Assembly: GCF_037392515.1 (NCBI RefSeq)
Contig: NC_090290.1
Location: 37,206,753 to 37,270,752 of the forward strand
Length of the DNA stretch: 64,000 bases
Source: Haliotis asinina
Taxonomy: Eukaryota; Mollusca; Gastropoda; Lepetellida; Haliotidae
Direction: 5' to 3'
A program made the translations under genes and the position numbers. The notes beneath the pieces were generated by a model that saw nothing but the letters and a program-made list of their open reading frames with translations, was not told the origin of the DNA and did not search any database. Below, piece after piece: positions 12,901 through 22,799 of this stretch; within the stretch, counting starts at the first letter, position 1; each line of letters begins with the position of its first letter.

Positions 12901-14401
12901 AGTTGACCACAGCCTCGCCTCCAACAAAGAAAGCATTATATTCATGCGAAATCGTTTTGGTCAGCAATGTGTTGTAAGCAATCCTGATTTTATAAACTCG
13001 ATGAAACTTGAACTCCATTTTCTGTCCTGGAAGTGGTGGGCGAACAATCCAATTTAGTATATACCACAGGCTTCCACAACAGACTTAAGCACAAACTACA
13101 GGGTCCGCTGAAAATCTGTGCATAGTGACACCATCACCCGATCCCAAGGAGCAATTGCTGGCAACACAACAATTTGGTATGTTTTTGGCAACATCAAGAA
13201 ATCAGCAAAATGACGAGCCTCCGACTCATTTTCGATACAACTAACTGAAAATCGTTCCATCTATGACGTCACTGCAGGGCTGTGGTGACAGAGTTACGTA
13301 ACCGTGTCTGTGGTTTCGTTTGCAGGCCAGAGAGAGAGGAGCAGACGGCTTTTTAGCAACTTTTAAGCGCTTGGTATTAATTAACCACAAGCTGTTTTTT
13401 TAAAAGAAATGGCGTTCCATTTATGACTAACCAGAAGTCTTTCATATGCAGTGGTAAAAAGAGTACCAATAAAATGAGTTTATTCGTACTTAAAGTTCAA
13501 GTACTGGATCAAACTCACGATGCTGGTTTGAAGCATATGAATCAATCTAATTAGACAGTTACATTCTTAAATGGCATTTAGAACCTGGTATGATGAAGTG
13601 GAACACTTTCATAGATAGTTTCAAGTTCCTTATTGCAGTGGATATGACATTTGGGTGTAGATCCTGACATCATTACACAGCAAAACTAATTAGCCAATAG
13701 CTTTCCATGGAACAATGGGCACAACCACACCTGCTCAGAGCTGCTCTACTAATCATATATCCCTGATACTGCGATAAAGTAACTTTATGCACATGTTCAA
13801 TAAATCTCTTAACCATGACACGTGATAACGATAATGAAATTACAAAGGATCACACAATTAAGAGAGATAGGTTAATCACACTGTATACTTCATAACCCTC
13901 CAGCAGCAGATTGTAATCGGCTGTTTGATAGGCAAGTGTTGCAAAAACAAAGGTTTATTTGATAAAAAAGGACACCTGGACCTGGCTAATTCACGACTGA
14001 GTTTGGCTTTTAAACTACTCAAACTCAAGATACAACTAGTTCCATCTCTGAGTTGTGTGCTACAGCCGGCAGCCTACGGCTAAGCTAATCAGCGTTATAT
14101 TAGCAGCGACCCGAAATTTAATTTTGGCTCATAGCAACAATATCTCTATAAAAACTATCACATCAGTACAGCAGAACAGATGCGCGAAAAATGTAGACTG
14201 GGAATTCAATTCTCAAAATGTCTACTGAATATCGTATATGTCAAATTTTCGCAATGTCACCTGAATTAAGCTGTGCAGGAATATAACTTACTTTGAATCG
14301 TGAGAAAATATAGGTTTTGTCTGAACGATGCTTTCACCAGCGCGTAAACACACGATAGGTTTATCGTCAACAACATCCACGTGCGGCATGGTCGTCGCCA
14401 T
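775..14401 (-). CDS. WDR75: WDR75 (UTP17-like nucleolar WD40 protein), N-terminal part, 9 exons, 3' end outside window
   Basis: Nine exons read on the minus strand: 14292-14401, 9888-10017, 8965-9030, 7289-7397, 6638-6750, 5938-6008, 4611-4706, 3934-4022 and 775-930. All introns are GT/AG and every phase joins, giving 940 coding bases (313 residues plus one base). WD40 landmarks follow the vertebrate WDR75 order: GNAVKVYSTESGECV near residue 45, SSGLDAQVFFWDYIDG (83-98), TCVSAHPTELSLATG (exon 7), HWHSLAVLDLTFSPEG (exon 8) and LLLSGGHECTLVKW (exon 9). WDR75 is the animal counterpart of yeast Utp17, part of the t-UTP/UtpA group of the small-subunit processome; it acts in the nucleolus in pre-rRNA transcription and processing. 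The remaining C-terminal half lies left of base 1. Family assignment rests on recalled human WDR75; the exon model is read directly from the sequence. Confidence 0.9.
1015..2880. repeat. 24-bp minisatellite with a ~72-bp higher-order array (WDR75 intron 8)
   Basis: The core at about 1099-2470 holds about 19 nearly identical 71-72 bp units, marked by cttaagcggcactactggcg; variants differ in gaggtaga, gaggtcaga or gaggccaga. Flanks at 1015-1099 and 2470-2880 are diverged 24-bp monomers of the type ggtcccttacgaggtacta plus 5 bases. The 72-bp unit reads as three diverged monomers. Open frames through it are a by-product of unit lengths near multiples of three. Confidence 0.95.
2874..3000. mobile_element. 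Short fold-back MITE
   Basis: Two inverted arms of about 45 bases face each other: gttttggtagacaatgtaaa on the left, and on the right attttatattgtctaccaaa, its near complement. The outer parts ggagaaaacacttct and agaagtgtcttctct also pair. Flanks on both sides are tatata, compatible with a TA-type target duplication. Confidence 0.75.
3135..3200 (+). mobile_element. tRNA-like SINE head fragment
   Basis: Contains ggccgtgtggtagagcgatg, like a tRNA A box, and gagttgcagttccaatc, a weak B-box-like motif, but no matching body or shared tail. Confidence 0.35.
3483..3640. repeat. Outlying diverged 24-bp monomers
   Basis: Several copies of aggtcccttaagagac-like monomers, the same family as the array at 1015-2880 but separated from it by about 600 bases. 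Confidence 0.7.
3660..3860. repeat. Dispersed repeat, copy 1 (second copy near 21220-21435)
   Basis: Shares ctctttgcactc, gaactgtgtc, attttatttttagga and tgatgttttgattat in the same order and spacing with bases 21260-21430. Its class is unknown. Confidence 0.6.
3841..3925. repeat. 18-bp tandem repeat next to WDR75 exon 8
   Basis: About five copies of ctgttttctatgttata-like units, directly intronic to the exon 8 donor. Confidence 0.85.
3934..4022 (-). CDS. WDR75: WDR75 exon 8 (WD40 blade)
   Basis: Encodes YSFTNEKQMVKSVYHWHSLA then VLDLTFSPEG, matching human HWHHDMVMDLAFSVTG. Acceptor tttcag, donor gtatca. An 18-bp tandem repeat begins a few bases past the donor. Confidence 0.92.
4611..4706 (-). 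CDS. WDR75: WDR75 exon 7 (WD40 blade)
   Basis: Encodes YKMQYVQITCVSAHPTELSL then ATGCSDGKIYYW, close to human FTCVACHPTEDCIASGHMDG. Acceptor caacag, donor gtaagt. Confidence 0.92.
4856..5085 (-). mobile_element. Family A SINE, 5' end fused to a minisatellite
   Basis: Diverged family A copy in reverse orientation (ctcagcaatattcaagc to catgggttattgatgac). Gaccgcct is triplicated near 4990-5015. Its 5' end runs without a break into the 51-bp array. Confidence 0.75.
5078..5750. repeat. 51-bp minisatellite (WDR75 intron 6)
   Basis: About six near-perfect units at 5078-5340 (agcatggccgcttgagacca then attctatcccagatcttcac). A diverged stretch follows, then three to four units of a second variant at 5535-5700 (gcatgggctactaagacc). 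The unit equals 17 codons, so both strands stay open. It resembles the family A SINE 5' end (see findings). Confidence 0.95.
5938..6008 (-). CDS. WDR75: WDR75 exon 6
   Basis: Encodes DDYFAGVSTNRKELIIHYNK then KCI and a split lysine, matching the human stretch that ends VYFFKKK. Acceptor tttcag, donor gtaagg. Confidence 0.82.
6415..6573 (-). mobile_element. Family B tRNA-headed SINE
   Basis: The reverse strand gives a tRNA-like head with gtagcctagtggttaaagcg and ggttcgattccc-type boxes, then the body and shared tail. It is flanked by an exact 11-bp direct repeat, tatgatttatg, at 6404-6414 and 6574-6584. Confidence 0.92.
6638..6750 (-). CDS. WDR75: WDR75 exon 5
   Basis: Encodes GQVVAYRGVSKDLKATKQ then GVIFESCALDSKTVAVGHK. 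Acceptor tttaaag has a weak pyrimidine tract; donor gttggt. Similarity to human is low, as in this part of the family, but phase and position fit. Confidence 0.75.
7289..7397 (-). CDS. WDR75: WDR75 exon 4
   Basis: Encodes SYKFPQPLHGLVSVN followed by FSKGQFSFHVLQNSPRKQTLT, resembling the diverged KLHALFTLAQ / SVFVIVNKE part of human WDR75. Acceptor ttccag, donor gtaaca; the phase joins both neighbours. Confidence 0.8.
7582..7753 (-). mobile_element. Family B tRNA-headed SINE
   Basis: Full-length reverse copy. Direct repeats ccctccagtcactgg at 7567-7581 and 7751-7765 mark the target duplication, though the first bases overlap the element end. Confidence 0.9.
7955..8196 (-). mobile_element. Family A SINE, diverged
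   Basis: Reverse copy running from ctcagcaatattctagc to ggatcttcatgggtct. Its 5' end carries the attctatcctggatcttc variant, closest to the 51-bp minisatellite unit. Confidence 0.8.
8965..9030 (-). CDS. WDR75: WDR75 exon 3
   Basis: A 66-base phase-0 exon encoding LISSGLDAQVFFWDYIDGVM plus LK. It corresponds to human SCSLDGTIKLWDYIDG. Acceptor tttcag, donor gttagt. Confidence 0.92.
9585..9817 (-). mobile_element. Family A SINE
   Basis: Reverse copy with the motifs aatattccagctacatggca, gatcccgttagtcgcctctt and ccccgggaccttcacgggtc. The 3' tail side is truncated. It ends about 70 bases from WDR75 exon 2. Confidence 0.88.
9888..10017 (-). CDS. WDR75: WDR75 exon 2 (first WD40 blade)
   Basis: Acceptor is gatgcag, donor is gtaaat. 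Encodes CLFCGSGNAVKVYSTESGEC and then VRELQAHTDRVTCLMLNPANKLQ, a typical WD40 beta-strand and HxDxV pattern matching human FVKVYSTVTEECVHILHGHR. Confidence 0.92.
11068..11190. mobile_element. Fold-back MITE with ttatggataacaact arms
   Basis: Left arm attctttatggataacaact and right arm agttgttatccataaagaat are exact reverse complements over 20 bases, about 80 bases apart. A related arm occurs at 25497-25620 and, more diverged, at 58215-58310. Confidence 0.8.
12585..12846. mobile_element. Fold-back element with imperfect inverted arms
   Basis: Inner arms tagtagaaagtagttttgat and atcaaaattactttctact pair with few mismatches. The outer flanks continue to pair weakly out to atgcaaactcc and gacattgcat. 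No coding capacity. Confidence 0.6.
14292..14401 (-). CDS. WDR75: WDR75 exon 1 (start codon)
   Basis: The start codon is at 14399-14401. The exon encodes about 37 residues beginning MATTMPHVDVVDD and ending in FSHDSK, which aligns with the FSADSK segment of the vertebrate protein. The donor reads gtaagt. A second in-frame ATG lies four codons downstream; the first is preferred as the more 5' one. Confidence 0.85.
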
Positions 14402-14578
14402 TACCGTTTACCGATATCTGGATAAAACGACTGTTGTGGTTGGTTAGTCCTGTCAGCTGGGCCAATCAAAACCTTCTTCTCAAGTAACACATCGAAACCC
14501 TTTCACCTTCCGGTTCCTGCCAAGGTTGACGAAAAAAATTGTTCAAAGCACAGAAGTGTACAAAAAGCCGGGGAGATC
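14402..14578. promoter_or_regulatory. Head-to-head promoter of WDR75 and TOMM7
   Basis: Only 177 bases separate the two start codons, so both 5' UTRs and core promoters must lie here or overlap the genes. Visible candidate elements are an inverted-CCAAT-type site (ggccaatcaaa, 14460-14470) and an ETS-like site (accttccggt, 14505-14514). No TATA box is apparent, usual for housekeeping bidirectional promoters. Confidence 0.75.
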
Positions 14579-14681
14579 ATGGTGAAGTTGAGCCCAGGTG
14601 CCAAGCGAAGGGTTACATCGTTGCTGAATACCACACGAATTGTTTTTCAATGGGGATTCATCCCAACTGTTCTATACTTAG
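14579..14681 (+). CDS. TOMM7: TOMM7 exon 1
   Basis: Encodes the cytosolic N-terminus and most of the membrane anchor. The donor gtaatt follows the first base of a glycine codon. Intron 1 (14682-15567) is AT-rich and shows nothing recognisable. Confidence 0.94.
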
Positions 14682-17600
14682 GTAATTGCTGACTTGCTCG
14701 ATCTAAACGATTTCATCAAATCCATGATCATTCATGAGACTGAGAGCTGTGACCTCCATCATACTGAATGTGAGTGTACACACTCCATATATTACACTAA
14801 CTCGGTTTTCAACTGGTTCTGAGGTAAAAAACAGGTGAAAAATATCTCTTAAACATCGTTACAAAAGATAAGTAAGCTGCTATAAAAAATAGTGTTAAGT
14901 TCTTACAAGCAGCCATTTTCAAAATGACTAAATTTGATATTTATTTCTGTATTATATTATTCATATATGCCTCAGAAAAGTAAACATTTTACGTGTTCAG
15001 AATAGGTTCAGTGAAACAGATAATTCAGCCATTTCCTTTCCTCAACTCGTCACGCCCATTTTTTCCATTATGATCCAATTTTTGAGAAAACGTTTCCAAG
15101 GTCTGTATCTTTGGAATTAAGCTGAAAAATGATGAAATACTAAAATATGGGCAATAATTTTCAAAGTGCCAAAATGTGAGGTAATAAGTTGTTAAAATAT
15201 TTGTGATTGTAATCATTTTCTATGCTATATTCATAACATCAAACAATATTCTTCACCTAAGGTTTATGGCAAATTAATTGGGAACAGATCAGTATTGTCG
15301 CATGGCAATATGGCCACTCACAAAAGGTCAAAATGGCCACACAAAAATTCTAAATGGCCTTACATTTTCTTTTTTTTTATGCTTTCATGCTCATAACATT
15401 TGCATTATTTGATATCAAAGTGTAAAAATGACAAAAGAACTTATATCACACAAAACTTTGATGTTTATTATTGAAAAACTTTCCTAATTGATACTATGAG
15501 ATTGTTACTTATTTGACATTTTGATATGTTTCTATTGAAATACGTGATTGCTTTGTTTTCATTGCAGGTTTCAGAAAAGGGGCTGATGAAGGCATGCCAG
15601 AATTAACTCTGCTGAGGTAATCCAGCATTAGAGCAGATACATTTCCATAAAACGTTTTGAAATATGGTCATACAAAGTATTTCGGTTCATAGGCACACCA
15701 AATAAATTCATATCTTATTTCTTTGTTGAATCTAAAAACCCACATACTAATACTCTGTTTCCACGTCCAGTGCATATACATCTCAAATTCTAGTTTTGGT
15801 CGAGCTGTGAGAGACTTAGTCGAGAGATGTATAAACTTTTCTTCTCTCTTCAGTGCATTAAGCAAAGGAATTATCCATAGGGATAATATTTTGCAATGTG
15901 TGTACTCATCAAATGAAAGGTCTCATTTCTGTAGAATCCCATGACTGATTCATTGTGGAGAAAGTTTGTATAGTTTTCTGTCTGATGACACAAACAGCTG
16001 TACATTATGACCACCACATAGAATAAAACTTTAAGAACAAGCTATCATCCGAGTATTTACAAAACATCCCAGTTGTGATTATAGTGTCATTATGAATTCA
16101 TATAAACACAAGTCTGGCAGACAGATTGTTGTAACAAACTAATATGTGCCCGAGTAATGTGTAATATATACCCAGCTGGTTTTAATTATACCTAACTGTT
16201 AACTCCATAATAGCTGCCCCAGTGATATACGTCTAGATGCAACTTGTAATTAGCATATTTTTAGTGCCAATTGTTTACCCAGTGCTGTGACTCTTGTGTT
16301 TTGTGATTATGGTTCCCAAAATTTTTGTAGAGTGATATTTTGTGATTGTGTTGGTTTGTTGCAAATTGTATTGCAATATATTGTGAAAGTGTAACACATG
16401 GTTTAAGGTAACGAAATTACTGTTTCCTTTCTTTTGAAACAATATCGCTGGCCACTCTCAGCACTCAGATGTGATTGTACAAGAGATAATATTTCCAAAT
16501 CGAAGACTTTCCTTTAAAAGTTGGAATTTGAATGACATGCCATTTTGGTTTCTTTATCCCTACAATTACTGCTGGCACCAATTCTATTTTGTTTGATTTT
16601 TTTGGTTTGAAAGTCACTCAAAATTCGAGTCAAATGCAGTTATATGACCAATAGACATTCACAAGACCATATATGAAGGAAATACAGATGTAAATAGTAT
16701 TCTTGAGTACATCATAGTCAAGGAAATTGATGAACATATCGGCTGAAACAGTTTGCGAAAAGTGTACTGCAATACATCACATTGTGAAGTGTGAATTGCT
16801 ACATCCGCGTGGATGCTTGGAAAATGCTTTGGCAATTATTTGATAATTATTGATATTTCAGTTTAAAAATTGTGTATAATCATTTGTACCACCTCGACCT
16901 ACTGCCTGACAAGTATTAGATGATCCACGACCTGACAAATGACCCCAATTTGCATATATGGGAACCCCTTCCTGAACATTCCATTTGAAACAAGAGGGAA
17001 ACAGGTTGTTGTCTAAATATTGGAAAATGTCGTGATGGTGTTTTGCTGAACTAAATCGCTCTGCGAGACGTGTTACACAGTAGGGGTATTTATTTACGCC
17101 ACGGTCAGCATGTATTGCACGTGCTTAATTGCCAGTCTACCTGTAGCAACCAAGTGTTTTCGTCCAGATTACTTGCCCCACCTGCTTGTCACAAACGCAT
17201 TCACTGTGCTGGCTCATCTAATACTTGTCAAGCAGTAATATGGCATTTCCTAAGCCTAATGTCTACGTGTGAAATATCAAAGAAATTCCATGGTAAAAAC
17301 ACTTCTAGTAAACAGACTATGATTTGATCCACCTGCAGGCAGTCAGGATGACAGCAGTCAAGTAATGTAGGGGCAGTGCAAGTTAAAAACTGTCTCAAAA
17401 TATCATTTATCAGTATCACTGCTTGTCGAGGACTCTAGCAGAATTACACCAGGTGCAGCTCAGCTGACATTAACACAGATGTTGCTAACTCAAAATCTTG
17501 ATGTCAGTTGAGTTACACATAATTTTTAAGATGCTTTTTCTTCAAAACATAGACATTAATAAGCAAATTCAGTGCATTCAGTGTATTTGCACCATCAAGT

Positions 17601-17833
17601 GTGCTAAATAATTTTGATTGTTTACACATGGAATTGTTTACACATGGAAGACTGCTAAACTGGGGGATTTTATCGCCAAGCAATCTACCTGCCGCCATGT
17701 TGGGATGCTGATAATACATGTTATCCTGCATCAACTTAGGTAGTGATTGTGCTATTTTTAGTTTTATTGTGTCCCAAAAGGATTGTGTTGTAGACATGGA
17801 TTTGTTTGTTCCCCCAGCTTACTGTGGCAGTGA
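14579..17833 (+). CDS. TOMM7: TOMM7, mitochondrial import receptor subunit TOM7, complete
   Basis: Three exons: 14579-14681, 15568-15616 and 17818-17833, joining in phase to 168 bases, 55 residues plus stop. That equals the length of human TOMM7. The product begins MVKLSPGAKRR, has a single membrane segment IVFQWGFIPTVLYLGF (residues 21-36) with the family's WGFIP kink, then RKGADEGMPE and a C-terminus ending LLSLLWQ. Tom7 is a small subunit of the TOM complex in the mitochondrial outer membrane that adjusts assembly of the Tom40 pore. The start is the first ATG after the short divergent promoter. The last residue is Gln, where recalled vertebrate proteins have Gly. A poly(A) signal lies 116 bases past the stop. 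Confidence 0.95.
15568..15616 (+). CDS. TOMM7: TOMM7 exon 2 (49 bases)
   Basis: Acceptor attgcag, donor gtaatc. Encodes FRKGADEGMPELTLL flanked by split codons, the conserved GADxGMPExT segment of Tom7. Confidence 0.95.
15617..17817 (+). other. TOMM7: TOMM7 intron 2
   Basis: 2.2 kb, AT-rich. I see no SINE, MITE or coding exon in it. A 15-base piece (tgtttacacatggaa) is directly repeated at about 17618-17647. Confidence 0.6.
17818..17833 (+). CDS. TOMM7: TOMM7 exon 3 (16 coding bases)
   Basis: Acceptor cccccag after a strong pyrimidine tract. The exon completes a serine codon, then gives LLWQ and a TGA. The 3' UTR follows. Confidence 0.9.
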
Positions 17834-17948
17834 TGAGGTTGACGTCTCAATAAGCAGCCATGGTCCTTCTGCTGTGCTGGAAGACTCTTGGCTCATAGAC
17901 ATTGGAAGCCTGAACTGAGTGTGAAAGATGCTTGTGTGAAGAACCTGA

Positions 17949-17954
17949 AATAAA
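17949..17954 (+). terminator. TOMM7: TOMM7 poly(A) signal
   Basis: A canonical aataaa lies 116 bases after the TOMM7 stop, with a GT-rich stretch (ctgtgtttgtacgtgtt) about 20 bases on. Confidence 0.8.
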
Positions 17955-18859
17955 ACCATTTCCTGACTCGACTGTGTTTGTACGTGTTATATTTTCTATG
18001 AAAAGGACCCATGTCAGTCCCTGGGGGATTCAGTGTACTTGGGGAAACACAAAGAGTTGCTCCCCTTAGCTATGCCAGGATCTGTTGTGTAGGGATGACT
18101 ACAAAGGGGTGGGGTAACAACTATTGCAATAGCAATATTCTCTTGTAACCAACTATTGAGATAGTGATAGTCTGTTGTGATCAGCTATTGCAATACTATT
18201 ACAATAGCTTTTTCTCTCCTTGAATTGTCTGGTTTGAAGTCATTTCCCAAATGAATGTATGGTTTATATGAAATCGTTTATATGAAGGTGAAGCAGTTTC
18301 AATCTCGCACAATATCTGACAAGAAACTTGAAACCCAGATCAAGTAAAAATTTAAAAACATTAACTTATTGTGTTTTCACAATTTCAAATTCAGAGTCAC
18401 ATTCCATGTTTCGCCATGTTTGTTTATTAGGTAACAGGAGCCGATAACTCTAAATCAAAGTGAGCGAATTTGGTACTTCCAGTATCTTGTTTTGTACATT
18501 TATCAACAGATGTCAGTTGCTTAAACTATCGACAGTCACAGTTTTTCGTTTCTACCATCGATTAAAGCTGTCAGAGACCACATCACTGGATGCATCATTA
18601 CAGCACTAGTTGTCTGTTCACGAATGAAATACCCAACAAGTCCAGGTACATGCCTGCTCTCCTCCTACATCATATTCGGACACATAACATAACTGAAACT
18701 CTGTTCTGAAAGGCCTTAAACTAATGATATTGCAATATGTATGGTTTGAAAAGCCTATTGCGATATACGATACACCGACAATATCACGCAGCCCTAGTCG
18801 TAAGTCTTACGTATGAAGTATGACCTATGACGGTCTGTTTTAGAATATGTATCTTCAAT

Positions 18860-19070
18860 AACCCTTGCTTGTCATAAGAGGCGACTAACGGGATCGGATG
18901 GTCAGACTCGCCGACTTGCTGACACAGGTCATCCGTTCCCAATTGCGAAGATCGATGCTCATGTTGATCACTGGGTTGTCTGGTCCAGACTCGATTATCA
19001 TTATGTACAGACTGCCTACATATAACTGGAATATTGCTGGGTGCGGCGTAAAATTAAACTCACCCACTCA
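18860..19070 (+). mobile_element. Family A SINE, 5'-truncated
   Basis: Begins at cccttgcttgtcataagagg and ends with gtgcggcgtaaaattaaact, lacking the acccgtgaagg start. Confidence 0.88.
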
Positions 19071-19496
19071 TAAGTCGAAGTCGTAAGTATGGGAGTTACG
19101 ATCACCTCTAGGAGCCGCACCACACCCACTTGTACGGTGTGTCATTGAACATTCTCTGAATTCTGAATGATCATATGTAAGCAATGACACGTGTGGCAGG
19201 TGTTACACCATTTGAAACTGGATCCATTATGGTATGGTAAGAGTAAGTAAGATGCATGTATGCATCATGACTTGAAACTGATGTTCTGTACAGTATACCG
19301 GTATATTTTATTCTAATCATGAACAAGGTAAGTCATTCATAGACTGAAGGGACAAGGACCGATCACACTTACTAACATAGACACCCAGTCCGTCAGCTGC
19401 GGTGAAATTCACTTTATAATTACTCCCACATTTCTGTATATGTCAGAGTAAGTGGTTGTATTTGACAAGTCTGGTAAGGAACCTCTGACAAAAGTA

Positions 19497-19736
19497 ACCC
19501 GTGAAGGTCCAGGGCTGAATAGGCCTTCAGCAACCCATACTTGCCATAAAAGTCGACTAATGGGATCGCATGGTCAACCTCACTGACTTGGTTGACACAT
19601 GTCATTTGTTCCCAATTGCGCAAATCGATGCTCATGTTGTTGGTCACTGGATTATCTGGTCCAGATTCGATTATGTACAGACCGCCGCCATATAGCTGGA
19701 ATATTGCTAAGTGCGGTGTAAAACTAAACTCACTCT
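19497..19736 (+). mobile_element. Family A SINE
   Basis: Complete 5' start acccgtgaaggtccagggc and a tail ending aaaactaaactcactct. The cgact-to-cgact interval is shortened compared with other copies. Confidence 0.88.
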
Positions 19737-19998
19737 AAAAATGGTTCTGTTGCGTCACAATGTAAGATTAATGTTGGTAGAAAAGGAGATGCAGGACGTA
19801 TACCACCTCAGTGAAACATATGAGCAAGGATGTACCGCTCTGGTGCAATCCATGATCAAGAATATACCACTTGGGTTCAACACATACAAATACATATCTT
19901 GTGGCCCTCGCAAAGGTAGAACACTTTGGTGCAACCCACAACACAGGAGTATAGCAACTTGGAGGAAACCCACGAGCAATGATATATCACCTCGGTGG

Positions 19999-20007
19999 AC
20001 ACACACA

Positions 20008-20067
<60 letters not shown>

Positions 20068-20069
20068 CC
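19999..20069. repeat. (ACGC)n/(AC)n microsatellite
   Basis: About 14 acgc units, then pure AC. Confidence 0.95.
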
Positions 20070-20363
20070 AGGATAGACCACTTCGGTGGACACACCTACG
20101 AGTAACCACACATGGTAATAATTCCGAATCTGAACAAAATATTCGGATTCAGGATTTGAATCCCTAATCTGAAAAATATAATCAGATTCGGGATTCACAA
20201 GCCGAAACCCGAAGGAAACTCAAACTTGAGTTTCTAATATGGAAAACTGCAGTTTGGTCGTTTATGTTTTTAATGTACCCAGGTTCACAAAGATCACCCA
20301 GTATATTAAAAGGGGTAAAATAATGTATATTGACACTTTGTCAGAATTTCGAATCCGATTGTA

Positions 20364-20386
20364 CATACATACATACATGTAGACGC

Positions 20387-20473
<87 letters not shown>

Positions 20474-20516
20474 TACATACATACATACATACATACATAC
20501 ATACATACATACATAA
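20364..20516. repeat. Compound (ACAT)n/(ACGC)n/(AC)n microsatellite
   Basis: Blocks of catac, gcac, ac, catac, ac and catac in turn. Flanks at about 20156-20180 and 20517-20545 contain inverted gaatccctaatctga / tcagattagggattc, so the microsatellites may sit inside a ~400-bp fold-back element. Confidence 0.9.
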
Positions 20517-21219
20517 AAAATATTCAGATTAGGGATTCGAATCCCAAATCCCAAATCCCAAATCCGTTTCTAACTTCATGTTGCTGCGAATTTGTACATA
20601 AGAATATTAAAGCATTATGCTTTCAAATTAGGGAAATTTTAGACGGGTGGTGGTAGTGGGGAACGGGGTAGGAATTTTCACTGTACATGCTTCTCCATAA
20701 AAATCATCATCATTACCCCACCCCCTAGCCATAAATTAGGATTCAACAAAACTTTGAACACCTCTTCCTCCACACTACAAACTTCAGTAACCATAGATAT
20801 TAATGAATTCAAATGATAATTAAAAGTGACTGGTAAACAGTATGCTATATGTAGCACAAGATGAAGGAGACGGGAAATTGGTCAAAAAGTTTAACATCAG
20901 TTATATCGCATTTGCGTGTGTTTGTGACAAGTGCCTTCAGTGTGGGGGCAAGGTAAAACTAAACTCACTCACTCACTTCACATTCACACTGACAGCGAGA
21001 ATATTCAGTGTCGTGACATAAACATGAACTCATCAGTCGGAATAGCGCGGTGGACAATTTAGCAGAGATTTCTCGTGATTATGGAAATTGCTCTGGTATA
21101 CATTATTTCCATAGCATCATGAACATGATGACAGATTTAGCACACGTAGCTGAGCAGAATCACACAGAACTACACCAATATACTGATATTGCGAAAGGAT
21201 GGAGACGGCACAGCCTTGT

Positions 21220-21435
21220 CAGCTCACGGGTACTTGCTTCACATACACCTGGCTGTTCCTCTCTTTGCACTCCCCCCTCGTTAAAAATAGTGAACTGTGT
21301 CCCAGTTTATTTTTCGGATAGTTTTTAAAACAACTTTTTTTATTTTTAGGATATAATCCTGCAAAAGTCTCACGGTGTGATGTTTTGATTATAACCAGCG
21401 TGTCACTGAGTATTACATGTATATGTTTATTATTT
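21220..21435. repeat. Dispersed repeat, copy 2
   Basis: Counterpart of 3660-3860, with the same ordered blocks. No coding capacity was recognised in either copy. Confidence 0.6.
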
Positions 21436-21814
21436 TGAAGATGGCAATTCTTCGGTCCGCTTTTGCCAAAGGACTGAAGCACACTGGGCTAAAAATGTGA
21501 AAATAAGCCGAATGTATTATTTGTCACTGGTAAAAGTAATAATTTTTACGTTGGATGTACGGAATTAAAGTATATGACAGGTAACCGCGGAGCTGTCAAC
21601 ACAAATCAGGTAACAGCTGCTGGGGCAGTAAGCGACACAGAATTGAGTGTTGCCACAAGGCATGCTTGGATTAGAATATTGGCATGAATGTGGGCGTGTG
21701 ATGGTTCATTGTTGGCGTGTTGGCAGTTTTATTAACATTGGATTAATGAATTGGTTCCCACTGCAAACGATAATAAATTGTGGATTTCCATTGGTCGTTT
21801 GTAACCTTAATAAA

Positions 21815-21978
21815 TGAGTGAACTTAGTTTGAAGCCGCTTTTAGCAATATTCAAGCAATTTTCACGGAAGGAGACACAAGAAATAGGCTTCATACATTAT
21901 ACTCATAGGGGGAATGGAACCCGGGTCTTCGGAGTGACGAACGAACGCTTTAACCACTAGACCACTCCATCGCCTCTT
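21815..21978 (-). mobile_element. Family B tRNA-headed SINE
   Basis: Reverse copy from gagtgaacttagtttgaag to the head complement gctttaaccactagaccact. Diverged. Confidence 0.85.
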
Positions 21979-22292
21979 GTTATTTTTAAGACAATGTAAG
22001 GTTACTATGTCAGTCTATCAGAATACATGTGTGTTATTTCTGTGCGGCATGACATCTAAACCAAAAAGAAAGTACAATCGAAGGTTTGTACGTGTACAGA
22101 GACGGTTTTCTGTTCATTTTTAAAGGAAATAAACATAGAACAATGTTCTACACTATACCATTGTGATACAGATAATCGCAAAAACAAATTTACTCACGCA
22201 TTTTCATTGAAAACGACTGGTGAATTATGTGAAAATGTCGTTGTGTTTGCATATAGAAAGATTATATTATATAACATGGTTTATTTTTAGAC

Positions 22293-22452
22293 TGGCAGTG
22301 GGCTAGACTAGTGGTTAAACCGTTCGTTGGTCACACCGAAGACCCGGGTTCGAGTCTTCACGTGGACACGAGGTGTGAAGCCTAATTCTGGTGTCCCCCG
22401 CCGCGATATTGCTTGAATATTTCTAAAAGCGACATAAAACCATACTCACTCT
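22293..22452 (+). mobile_element. Family B tRNA-headed SINE
   Basis: Forward copy: ctagtggttaaaccgttcg, gacccgggttcgagtc, then ggtgtcccccgccgcgatat and a diverged tail, aaaaccatactcactc. Confidence 0.88.
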
Positions 22453-22799
22453 ATGGTTTTACAAGAAACTTGAAGGGGGTTATGGGTGAGAATTTATTAT
22501 TGTCCCCGCGTAAATTACTACAGGTTCAATGAGAGCTTGGTTCAACACTGTTTGACTACTCCTAATAATAATCCGGTCATACATTAAAAATAGGAATCCT
22601 GATAAATGTCTGAACCAACTAGTACTGATCTGGTGATGACAAACTTTGAAACGTCATCATGACGAACCTTGGATTCGAACCAGCGTTCAGGTTCCTGGTG
22701 TCCGGAAGGGATGCCACTCTGCAGAGCAAACTTTGCCTCGACCTTTGTTCAAACGTGTGAAAACAAAACAGCCCACACCGTCACAAGTTTCTGTTATCA

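Larger units (their letters stand above)
10018..14291 (-). other. WDR75: WDR75 intron 1
   Basis: A 4.3-kb intron with no coding exon I can support. Bases 10290-10640 and 12585-12846 look like ends or parts of DNA transposons, and 11068-11190 is a fold-back element. No family is recognisable in 12900-14290, although the stretch near 12940-13390 reads like an old dispersed repeat. Confidence 0.6.
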
